In this document: piece after piece, positions 6,548 to 12,570 of the stretch
Layout of the letters: each line of letters opens with the position of its first letter
Numbering within the stretch: position 1 is the first letter of the stretch
NCBI GenBank assembly: GCA_029239935.1
Contig: JARBTY010000071.1
Coordinates: 1 to 12,570, forward strand
Origin: Clostridia bacterium
Lineage (GTDB): Bacteria > Bacillota_A > Clostridia > Lachnospirales > Cellulosilyticaceae
Reading direction: 5' to 3'
Length of the DNA: 12,570 nucleotides
The notes under the pieces: model-generated
Told to the model about the DNA's origin: nothing
Seen by the model: only the letters and a program-made list of their open reading frames with translations
Database searches by the model: none
Translations under genes and position numbers: made by a program

Positions 6548-7209
6548 TGCATAATCAAGCGCAATTCCATTCTATTGATATGCAGACATGGCCAATGGCG
6601 CAGTCGTTTTATTATTATACGCAAATGGCGCCTACTACTTATACTATCACTATAACGATGGATATCACTATTTTAAGGAGAACGTTGAAAAGTAAAGGTT
6701 ATAAATTCTTCCCGGCATATCTTTATTTGGTAACTAGAGCAATTGGAAAGCAACAGCAACTGCGCATAGGCAATCAAAATGATAGTATTGGATATTGGGA
6801 TAATCTTACGCCTGCTTATCCACAATTTCATGAGGACGATAAGACAACATCTTTACTTTGGACAGAATACGATGAGGATTTCGAGGTATTTTATAAACAC
6901 TATATTGAAGATATAACACAACACGGTAATAGTCATGGAATCTTATCATCAAAAGGATTACCATCCGCTAATGTCTATATCATATCGTGTATTCCATGGT
7001 TTAGTTTCAACAGTTTCTCGCTTCATAATCACGGGATAAAGGACTATTATTTTCCAAGTTTTGAAGCTGGTGGTTTTACAGAGACTCAAGATAAAATTAC
7101 AATGCCCCTTTCCATTACAGTTCATCATGCAACGACAGACGGTTACCACTTAAAAGTATTTTTTGAGGAATTACAATGGACGATGGATCATCCAAATGAA
7201 TGGATGTAA
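6547..7209 (+). CDS. Chloramphenicol acetyltransferase-like protein (CatA family)
   Basis: 220 residues, the usual CatA subunit length (about 215-220). The start ATG 6547 shares its A with the TAA stop of the upstream gene (TAATG); GGGTGAG at 6534-6540 lies 6 bases before it. An alternative GTG at 6532 would add five residues and lacks support. Family signatures are in order: FYYYTQMAPTTYTITITMDI near the N-terminus, KFFPAYLYLVTRA, ISCIPWFSFNSF and the active-site motif HHATTDG (193-199) with catalytic His194. The family transfers acetyl from acetyl-CoA to a hydroxyl (chloramphenicol in classical members) as a trimer in the cytoplasm. Many clostridial chromosomal members have no shown drug activity, so the substrate here is open. 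Coupling to the HTH-desulfoferrodoxin gene suggests shared, redox-linked expression. Confidence 0.9.
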   Translation: MHNQAQFHSIDMQTWPMAQSFYYYTQMAPTTYTITITMDITILRRTLKSKGYKFFPAYLYLVTRAIGKQQQLRIGNQNDSIGYWDNLTPAYPQFHEDDKTTSLLWTEYDEDFEVFYKHYIEDITQHGNSHGILSSKGLPSANVYIISCIPWFSFNSFSLHNHGIKDYYFPSFEAGGFTETQDKITMPLSITVHHATTDGYHLKVFFEELQWTMDHPNEWM

Positions 7210-7219
7210 AACCTTGATT

Positions 7220-8248
7220 TTAAGTTTTTATAATACAGTCTTTGGAGTTAACTTTTAATGTATCAGGTTCAAGAATAAATTCCAACACATATTTTCTGAT
7301 TCGAGCGGCCGTTTCTCTGTCTCCGGCAAAGCTTCTAAAAATTTTGTAGGGCCTCAGTAAGTTTGGAAAATCGGTAAAGGTAAAATGCGAAGAATCCTTT
7401 ATTTGAATCCATAGGCTTTCATTAGTTGAATGGCTTAAAAGCGTATTGATTTTTTTACAGTAATCCTGCCCAATGGCTTTTAATGGTTCATGGAAGTCTT
7501 CTTCATCGATCCATTCTTTTTTGAATAGGTGGTCCTGGCTGAGGTGTAGCTGTTTGATATTTATCCCCGTTTGAATGGCAGGATTCATTAATGTGCCATC
7601 TAGGTTTATGAATTTGTTGAACTTTATGCTTTCGAGACTGGCTATCAAATTGGCAGCCAGTCCCCCTCCCAACGAGTGAGCTATTAGAATCACTTCTTTA
7701 TTCACGAATAAATCAGGATAATCATCTTTTAATCTGGTTAGAACGCTCTTTAGTTCATCATTTAAGGCAGGGGCGATTTTAACCTCCATTTCTGTTAAGA
7801 ACGGAAGCATTTCTTCGGCCCTTTTTGGATTAAGAATGCTTTCCTTTGCATAGTCAATATGGTAGGAAATCCTTATCAAATCACAGCAGTTTTGCAACAG
7901 TATACCATGCAAAATGGAATTATCTTCTGATATGCTGCCTGAACCATGAATATAAATCACGGTTCTTTGCCCACGAAAATGGATTGTATCAGATTCAGAT
8001 ATTTTATAAGACAAGCGATATTTTTTCAGAGGTCGGAGTAAAAATGTAGGTATAGGCAGGAGCTGTTTTAAAGCAACTAAATTTTCTAAATATGGATAAT
8101 CGGCATTGCGAATATTTTCATTTGATTGAAAAGCCAAATCGACTCTTTCTAAGAATTTATAATCTGTAAATTTCAATCTCCTGTTAACTATTTTGAATTG
8201 TGACTCTACCTGAAAGCCATCCACAGACTTTGCAAAAAGTATTCCCAT
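7220..8248 (-). CDS. Alpha/beta hydrolase, platelet-activating-factor acetylhydrolase-like
   Basis: 342 residues starting at ATG 8248: GGAGGAA (complement of 8255-8261) lies 6 bases upstream, while the in-frame ATG at 8263 has no ribosome binding site and overlaps it. Landmarks are an oxyanion loop YIHGSGS, the nucleophile elbow AHSLGG with Ser192, Asp217 in NLDGTLMNP and His288 in DSSHFTFTDFP. The Asp and His contexts resemble the PAF-acetylhydrolase/lipase branch, which hydrolyses short acyl esters, but the substrate is unknown. There is no signal peptide, so a cytoplasmic enzyme is expected. The gene converges on the CAT-like gene with 10 bases between stop codons and no clear terminator, so transcripts probably overlap. 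Its own promoter lies in the gap to the polymerase gene. Confidence 0.85.
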   Translation of the reverse strand: MGILFAKSVDGFQVESQFKIVNRRLKFTDYKFLERVDLAFQSNENIRNADYPYLENLVALKQLLPIPTFLLRPLKKYRLSYKISESDTIHFRGQRTVIYIHGSGSISEDNSILHGILLQNCCDLIRISYHIDYAKESILNPKRAEEMLPFLTEMEVKIAPALNDELKSVLTRLKDDYPDLFVNKEVILIAHSLGGGLAANLIASLESIKFNKFINLDGTLMNPAIQTGINIKQLHLSQDHLFKKEWIDEEDFHEPLKAIGQDYCKKINTLLSHSTNESLWIQIKDSSHFTFTDFPNLLRPYKIFRSFAGDRETAARIRKYVLEFILEPDTLKVNSKDCIIKT

Positions 8249-8273
8249 ATTATTTTCCTCCATTTATCTAATG

Positions 8274-8315
8274 ACAGGCTATACGATTATCAATTTTGAC
8301 AATAGTATAGCCTGT
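8274..8315. repeat. Inverted repeat between polymerase and hydrolase genes (operator or terminator)
   Basis: ACAGGCTATAC (8274-8284) is an exact inverted copy of GTATAGCCTGT (8305-8315); the 20-base centre continues as ATT-x-TCAA/TTGA-x-AAT. It is downstream of the polymerase stop on the minus strand but lacks a following T-tract. It overlaps the hydrolase -10 box and predicted transcription start, so an operator is at least as likely as a terminator. Confidence 0.55.
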
Positions 8316-8332
8316 TGCTGACCGATAATCAA
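8304..8332 (-). promoter_or_regulatory. Promoter of the hydrolase gene
   Basis: Read on the minus strand: TTGATT (complement of 8327-8332), a 17-bp spacer, TATACT (complement of 8304-8309). It lies just past the stop codon of the polymerase gene. The -10 box sits in one arm of the inverted repeat at 8274-8315. Confidence 0.6.
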
Positions 8333-8338
8333 GGATAT

Positions 8339-10075
8339 CTATTTTTCAGCCCAGCTTTCAGAGATTTTCACATCTACTTGAGTTGGAACTAATGGTAAGA
8401 TTGAATTAGCAGCCTCCTCCATTGTAGCTTTTAGTAAAGCTGCGACAGAGGGGGCTGTTGCTGTAGGGCATTCAAGCAGAATTTCATCATGTACGATGCC
8501 TATAATATGGGCATCCATACTCATTATCAGTTCAATTAAGAGGCCTAATGCCTTTTTGACAATATCAGCAGCGGAGCCCTGTACAGGAGTATTACAATAT
8601 TCAGGCAAGCCAGTCCGGCCATAATACATAAATTTTCTGCCAGTTAATGTCCGGCCTTCTTTTGGGGGATGCGCTTTAAGAGACTGATGCCAAAGATGAA
8701 TGCCAGTATAGGCTTTAAAAAAGCGTTCACGAAAGGCACTAGCCTGCTGGGGCGTCATATCCGCCCCATAATTTTGCTGTGCATACTGCTGAAGGCCTAC
8801 GGCGCCCATGCCAAATATTAAACCGAAATTAACTGCTTTGGCAGCTTGACGCTCCTGTTTGCTGACTTGCTCCATAGGTTTATTCAAAACCAATGAGGCG
8901 GTTAAAAGATGTAAATCCTCTCCCTTTTGATAAGCTGAAATCATCCTGGCATCTCCAGAAATCTGAGCAGCCACCCGCAGCTCGATTTGAGAATAATCTG
9001 CTATAATCAATCTGCGGTCCGGAGGTGCATCAAAGCATTCTCTAAAGGCTGTATCACGGGGAATCTGCTGGATATTTGGATTCCAGCAGCTCATCCTTCC
9101 GCTCCAGGCACTGATTTGCCCATAGTGGGGGTGGAGACGACCAGTTACAGGAGAAATCAGTGCAGGGAAAGGGTGTAAAAATGCAGAAATTGATTTTGAA
9201 GCTTTACGATAAGCCAATAAAGCCTTTACCAAAGGATGTTTGCGGTAAGGATAGAGGTCTTGTTTGGAGGTTGCGGTGACAGCAATGGATTGACCATGCA
9301 GCAAGTCTAAAACAAATGGATTACTGTCAAAGTTCTGGTTCAGAACAAGATCTTCCCCCCAGAGTGTCATCTGTAGCAGCGGCTTACCGCTGTACTCATG
9401 CAGCACTTTGAGAGACTCATTTCGCTCATCTGTTGTCTTTTCGTAAAGCTTCAGCCATTTTTGCCTGTTAAGAGAAATACCGCTGTATTCCATGTTGGCA
9501 ATAGCTTTTACACAGCGAAACTCAATCACAGCTATTTGGGTCAGCTTATTGTCAAGTAGTTGCTGAATCATTACCTTCCGTAGTCTCAGCAGTATTTCCG
9601 CATCCCTAGCAGCGTATCTAATCTGAGACTCTATTAAGTCTGCACTCCAATCACTCGTTTGTTCTTTTTTATCCAGTTCTTCATTTAAATAATACTTTGC
9701 GAGTAATTCTAGATTGGCCCGAACTGGTCCTCCTGAACTGCGAAGAAGCTGGGCAGCAAGCATCGTATCAAAAATCGACTGTGGGTAAATACCCAGTGCT
9801 ATAAAAAACTGAAGATCAAATTTTGCATTCTGAAAGACCTTTACTGCTGCGTTTGACAGAATACTTTTTAAAGTCTCTAAGCCATCCGGAAGAAATGAAA
9901 AACAATCTATAACCAGTACAGGAAGATCTTCCGCAGCTAATTGAATCAGGCGTATCTTGTGTATGTGCGGGTCAAGCCCAGTCGTTTCAGTATCAACAGA
10001 GATCACTTTAGCGGCTGTCAGCTTTTCGATATAAGGAATGAAATCATCCAGATGGAGTATGAGTTTTATTTTCAT
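8339..10075 (-). CDS. Stand-alone DNA polymerase I-like protein (3'-5' exonuclease + polymerase)
   Basis: 578 residues from ATG 10075, with AAAGG (complement of 10083-10087) 7 bases upstream; the in-frame TTG at 10090 overlaps that site. Exonuclease domain: Asp28/Glu30 in DTETTG, Asp87 in NAKFD and Tyr154/Asp158 in YAARD, a complete DEDDy set, so proofreading should be active. Polymerase domain: SGRMSCWNPNIQQIP, motif A DYSQIELR with Asp360, motif B RQAAKAVNFGLIFG and motif C HDE with Asp530. The O-helix Tyr of Pol I (Tyr766 in E. coli) is Phe421 here. There is no 5' nuclease domain; the protein starts directly at the exonuclease. It is an intact gene, not a broken polA, and resembles accessory or phage-type family A polymerases. 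A repair role is inferred; it does not by itself replace the housekeeping Pol I. Confidence 0.92.
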   Translation of the reverse strand: MKIKLILHLDDFIPYIEKLTAAKVISVDTETTGLDPHIHKIRLIQLAAEDLPVLVIDCFSFLPDGLETLKSILSNAAVKVFQNAKFDLQFFIALGIYPQSIFDTMLAAQLLRSSGGPVRANLELLAKYYLNEELDKKEQTSDWSADLIESQIRYAARDAEILLRLRKVMIQQLLDNKLTQIAVIEFRCVKAIANMEYSGISLNRQKWLKLYEKTTDERNESLKVLHEYSGKPLLQMTLWGEDLVLNQNFDSNPFVLDLLHGQSIAVTATSKQDLYPYRKHPLVKALLAYRKASKSISAFLHPFPALISPVTGRLHPHYGQISAWSGRMSCWNPNIQQIPRDTAFRECFDAPPDRRLIIADYSQIELRVAAQISGDARMISAYQKGEDLHLLTASLVLNKPMEQVSKQERQAAKAVNFGLIFGMGAVGLQQYAQQNYGADMTPQQASAFRERFFKAYTGIHLWHQSLKAHPPKEGRTLTGRKFMYYGRTGLPEYCNTPVQGSAADIVKKALGLLIELIMSMDAHIIGIVHDEILLECPTATAPSVAALLKATMEEAANSILPLVPTQVDVKISESWAEK

Positions 10076-10134
10076 TTTATCGCCTTTCAAATAAAGAGTG
10101 GGATAGGTGCTATCTATTAAAAATTTAATAAGTC

Positions 10135-10143
10135 ATTATACCA
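10135..10143 (-). promoter_or_regulatory. Extended -10 promoter of the polymerase-like gene
   Basis: On the minus strand TGG-TATAAT, an extended -10 box (complement of 10135-10143). The -35 region is weak. Transcription would start near 10128, leaving a leader of about 50 bases. Confidence 0.45.
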
Positions 10144-10187
10144 AAAAACTTTGTACAAGTATATCAAAACAAGATTAAAAGATTTCA

Positions 10188-10218
10188 TTGACTTAAAGTG
10201 AACATTAAGGGGTACAAT
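10188..10218 (+). promoter_or_regulatory. MerR-type promoter with operator, 19-bp spacer
   Basis: TTGACT (10188-10193), a 19-bp spacer and TACAAT (10213-10218). The spacer holds CTTAAAG-TGAA-CATTAAG (10192-10209), an inverted repeat with one mismatch. A long 19-bp spacer with the dyad between the boxes is the hallmark of promoters activated by MerR-family regulators. The half-site agrees with the CTTAAAG-N4-CTTTAAG operator known for Bacillus AdhR/NmlR-type regulators of aldehyde stress. No merR-like gene is in this window. Confidence 0.8.
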
Positions 10219-10267
10219 TTTATATAGGTGTAAGCAACACTGATATAAAAGACGAGGAGATGTGACG

Positions 10268-11191
10268 ATGATGAGAACAATAAAACTTGGTAAATCAGAC
10301 CTGCAGGTACCGGCGATAGCTGTAGGGTGCATGCGAATCAATGATTTAAGTAAAAAGGATGCAGAAAGTTTTGTACAGACAGCCCTAGACAATGGAGCCA
10401 ACTTTTTTGACCATGCAGATATCTATGGCAAGGGTGTGTGTGAAGAGATTTTTGCTGAGGCTATTCATATGAATAGCAGTGTTCGTGAGAAAATCATTTT
10501 ACAATCCAAATGTGGTATTGTGCCAGGACGTATGTTTGACTTTTCAAAAAAACATATTTTAGCATCTGTAGATGGGATTTTGAAGCGCTTAAAAACAGAT
10601 TACTTAGACGTATTGCTCTTGCACCGTCCGGATGCACTGGTAGAACCAGAGGAAGTCGCTCAGGCTTTCGATGAGCTTGAAAGCAGTCAAAAAGTCCGCC
10701 ATTTTGGGATCTCAAATCAAAATCCTATGCAGATTCAGCTGCTTCAAAAGTTTGTTAAGCAGCCGTTGGTAGCCAACCAGCTGCAACTAAGTATCACCAA
10801 TGCGACGATGATTTCAGCAGGTATCAATGTGAATATGATGAGTGAATCAGCAGTTAACCGTGATGGCAGTATACTGGATTTTTGCCGACTTAATGATATC
10901 ACTGTGCAGCCATGGTCACCTTTTCAATATGGCTTTTTTGAAGGTGTGTTTTTAGATAATGCAAAATTTCCTGAATTAAACACCAAGATAGATGAATTAG
11001 CTGCTAAATATGAGGTGGCAAATACCACTATTGCCATGGCATGGCTTCTGCGTCATCCAGCACATATGCAGCCTGTCACGGGCACGATGAATGAAGGCCG
11101 CTTAAAGGATTGCATCAAGGCTGCTGATATTGACTTAACCCGTGAAGAATGGTACGAGATATACCTTGCTGCTGGCAATATCCTTCCCTAA
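10268..11191 (+). CDS. Aldo/keto reductase
   Basis: 307 residues starting at ATG 10268, 8 bases after CGAGGAGA (10253-10260); a GTG at 10262 is too close to that site. It is an NAD(P)H-dependent oxidoreductase with a TIM-barrel fold, cytoplasmic. The catalytic tetrad is complete: Asp48 and Tyr53 in FFDHADIYG, Lys81 in QSKCG and His119 in LLHRPD. GISNQ, VANQLQLSI and the late cofactor segment PVTGTMNEGRL match the YdhF-like branch. Substrates are probably aldehydes or ketones, but the specific one is unknown. The MerR-type promoter suggests induction by electrophiles or aldehydes. It is transcribed divergently from the polymerase-like gene, with about 190 bases between start codons. No strong terminator was seen before the next gene. 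Confidence 0.93.
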   Translation: MMRTIKLGKSDLQVPAIAVGCMRINDLSKKDAESFVQTALDNGANFFDHADIYGKGVCEEIFAEAIHMNSSVREKIILQSKCGIVPGRMFDFSKKHILASVDGILKRLKTDYLDVLLLHRPDALVEPEEVAQAFDELESSQKVRHFGISNQNPMQIQLLQKFVKQPLVANQLQLSITNATMISAGINVNMMSESAVNRDGSILDFCRLNDITVQPWSPFQYGFFEGVFLDNAKFPELNTKIDELAAKYEVANTTIAMAWLLRHPAHMQPVTGTMNEGRLKDCIKAADIDLTREEWYEIYLAAGNILP

Positions 11192-11279
11192 CTAAAATAA
11201 GTTATGAACATTAGTCAGCACCCTTTTAGACACAAGATGTTTATGATAGAATAGAGCAAAAATGAATGGGGATGGGACA

Positions 11280-12185
11280 ATGTTTAGAAACAAAGCAGGG
11301 CAAATAAGATCAGGATGGAAGATCTTGATAGTAATGGTTGTTATATTTGCCATGCTGCAAGCCTCTTTTTTAATTTTTGACAGACTTGCGACGTTTTATA
11401 TAAGGGCAACAGCTTTTGGTAGTCAGGAGATCATGGCTGAAAAGCGGAGTGAGATATATGACCTATGGTTCATTCCCTTATTTATAGTGCAGGAAATCAT
11501 CATGATTGCAGTACCTATCTTTATGTGGAAGGTGATTGGCAAGCGCTCTCTAGCGGATATGGGGCTAAGCTCTATTAAAAAGCATGAGAAAGAACTTGGC
11601 ATGGGGCTAATGCTAGGGATTGTATCTATCACCCTAGTATTTGTAATACTTGTCTCTACTGGAAATGCGAGGGTGACTTCATGGAAGCCTACCTTTTCAG
11701 TTGACACGATATCCTATTTAGTTTTATTTATTATGGTTGGTATTGCAGAAGAAGTTTTGGGAAGAGGCTATATGATGTCTGTACTTCGGCAGACCAAAAG
11801 TATGCCTGTAATAGTAAGTGTGTCTGGCGCCATATTTTCATTGATACATATGGGGAATTCTGGATTCGCTATGATTCCTTTTATCAATATCTTTTTAGTG
11901 GGCATGTTGTTTGCTTATATGTATCTTAAGTCAGGCAACATATGGATGCCCATCGGGTATCATATTACATGGAATTATTTCCAAGGCAATGTTTATGGTT
12001 TTTTGGTCAGCGGCCTTGAGACCCAAGGGATTATTACGACCGAACTTAGTAAGCATAATATCATTAATGGGGGAGACTTCGGTCCAGAGGGAGGTTTGGC
12101 AGTAACAGCTATCATTCTTATGGGATTTATATTCGTAAAAGGGTATTACCAAAAGAAAAGTTTTCATTTCTTAGAAATGGAATAA
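11280..12185 (+). CDS. CPBP-family intramembrane metalloprotease (CAAX protease / Abi)
   Basis: 301 residues with about eight membrane segments. I prefer ATG 11280 because the protein then begins MFRNKAGQIRSGWK, a usual start for this family, with a purine-rich GGGGATGGG stretch upstream; ATG 11262 is possible. All three family motifs are present: EEVLGRG (Glu157, Glu158, Arg162), FSLIH (Phe186, His190) and HITWN (His228, Asn232). These residues form the membrane-embedded active site of Rce1/CPBP proteases. Bacterial members act in bacteriocin self-immunity, peptide processing or membrane protein turnover; no bacteriocin gene is adjacent, so the role here is open. It follows the reductase by 88 bases. 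Confidence 0.9.
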   Translation: MFRNKAGQIRSGWKILIVMVVIFAMLQASFLIFDRLATFYIRATAFGSQEIMAEKRSEIYDLWFIPLFIVQEIIMIAVPIFMWKVIGKRSLADMGLSSIKKHEKELGMGLMLGIVSITLVFVILVSTGNARVTSWKPTFSVDTISYLVLFIMVGIAEEVLGRGYMMSVLRQTKSMPVIVSVSGAIFSLIHMGNSGFAMIPFINIFLVGMLFAYMYLKSGNIWMPIGYHITWNYFQGNVYGFLVSGLETQGIITTELSKHNIINGGDFGPEGGLAVTAIILMGFIFVKGYYQKKSFHFLEME

Positions 12186-12234
12186 AGAGTAAATCAAAAC
12201 AACTGCGATATAAAGTTTAATGAAAACACCAATA

Positions 12235-12304
12235 AAGGGGCCGTCACATTAAGAATAAATACTACAATAAATTGTATGTAAATTTCTTAATGCGACAGCC
12301 CCTT
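12235..12304 (-). terminator. Large hairpin, probable terminator of the MalY/PatB-like gene
   Basis: Arms 12235-12255 and 12284-12304 are 21 bases with two differences. On the plus strand these are A/C mismatches; on the minus strand both become G-T wobbles, so the fully paired RNA is the minus-strand one. After the minus-strand stem comes TTTATTGGTGTTTTC. A second small stem, TACAAT/ATTGTA, sits in the loop. It lies 13 bases past the minus-strand gene and 49 bases past the CPBP gene, so it may also stop transcription from the left. Confidence 0.7.
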
Positions 12305-12317
12305 GTTAGGTCACTTA

Positions 12318-12570
12318 CTAGAGTTGATGGATAGCAGTTTCGAGCTGGGTAAAGGCCTTTTCAAGAATGAATTTGGGGCAGGCAATATTGATGCGCTGAA
12401 AGCCTTCACCACCTGAGCCGAACATCTCTCCTGCATCAAGCCAGAGGTTGGCTTTGTTTACGATAAGGTCCTCTAGCTGCTGGCTAGTTAGACCTAGTGC
12501 TTTAAAGTCAAGCCATACAAGATAGGTTCCTTCAGGCTCTATCAGTTTTATCTGAGGCAGCTTATCAGAA
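12318..12570 (-). CDS. MalY/PatB-family aminotransferase / C-S lyase, C-terminal end
   Basis: An open frame on the minus strand runs from the right edge to TAG at 12318-12320, giving the last 83 residues; the start lies beyond the window. It contains EPEGTYLVWLDF, NKANLWLDAGEMFG and GEGFQRINIACP, characteristic of the C-terminus of MalY/PatB PLP enzymes (aminotransferase fold class I, cystathionine beta-lyase-like). The Arg in FQRINIACP is the expected substrate carboxylate-binding position. The PLP lysine is outside the window. The likely reaction is beta-elimination of cystathionine or cysteine; some members instead modulate regulators. Cytoplasmic. Confidence 0.9.
   Translation of the reverse strand, partial: SDKLPQIKLIEPEGTYLVWLDFKALGLTSQQLEDLIVNKANLWLDAGEMFGSGGEGFQRINIACPKFILEKAFTQLETAIHQL

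Noticed and set aside
7846..8049. Plus-strand 67-codon frame opposite the hydrolase
   Set aside because: Opposite-strand shadow of the hydrolase gene; no ribosome binding site or recognisable features.
8339..10075. Polymerase gene as a truncated polA pseudogene
   Set aside because: It has a proper start with ribosome binding site, an uninterrupted frame and every catalytic motif; the absence of the 5' nuclease is a known family architecture.
10117..10401. Minus-strand 94-codon frame across the divergent promoter region
   Set aside because: It runs through the MerR-type promoter and into the reductase gene and has no family features.
11423..11707. Minus-strand 94-codon frame inside the CPBP gene
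   Set aside because: Antisense shadow of a membrane protein gene with no ribosome binding site.
12235..12304. Insertion-sequence end or MITE
   Set aside because: No flanking target duplication or transposase is visible; a terminator explains position and strand bias better. A copy-number search would decide.

Overview
The window looks like a chromosomal segment of a low-GC, Gram-positive anaerobe of class Clostridia. The evidence is AT-rich DNA, AGGAG-type ribosome binding sites, an LPXTG surface protein with a sortase, a cyclic-di-GMP-I riboswitch, a desulfoferrodoxin-type iron domain (typical of anaerobes) and a MerR-type stress promoter. A Lachnospirales/Cellulosilyticum-like host would fit, but the species cannot be fixed from sequence alone.

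Left third (1-5390), cell-surface block: the 3' part of a large repeat-built LPKTG adhesin (its start lies before base 1), a hairpin, a class D-like sortase, then a separately promoted gene for a secreted transglutaminase-like (papain-fold) enzyme. That last gene has a c-di-GMP-I riboswitch in its leader, ending almost at the Shine-Dalgarno. A perfect 17-bp terminator closes the block. Together these suggest a surface-attachment module in which c-di-GMP tunes a secreted Cys-His-Asp enzyme beside an anchored adhesin and its anchoring enzyme.

Middle (5390-8263): a broken remnant of a lipoprotein gene; a tRNA-Ala(GGC) with its own sigma-A-type promoter and strong terminator; a 46-nt dyad; then a tight two-gene unit. 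The first gene of that unit encodes a helix-turn-helix protein fused to a complete two-domain desulfoferrodoxin (superoxide reductase-like, all nine iron ligands kept). The second encodes a chloramphenicol-acetyltransferase-like protein whose start codon overlaps the stop of the first. A PAF-acetylhydrolase-like serine hydrolase converges on this unit from the minus strand, with its own promoter overlapped by an inverted repeat.

Right third (8339-12570): on the minus strand, a stand-alone DNA polymerase I-like protein with 3'-5' exonuclease and polymerase domains but no 5' nuclease. Divergent from it is an aldo/keto reductase whose promoter has a 19-bp spacer with an AdhR/NmlR-like MerR operator. 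A CPBP (CAAX-protease) membrane protein follows. The 3' end of a MalY/PatB aminotransferase-like gene on the minus strand runs off the right edge, preceded by a large hairpin that is probably its terminator.

No CRISPR array, transposase, rRNA or replication origin was seen. The most unusual items are the HTH-desulfoferrodoxin fusion coupled to the CAT-like gene, and the c-di-GMP-controlled transglutaminase-like gene beside the adhesin and sortase.
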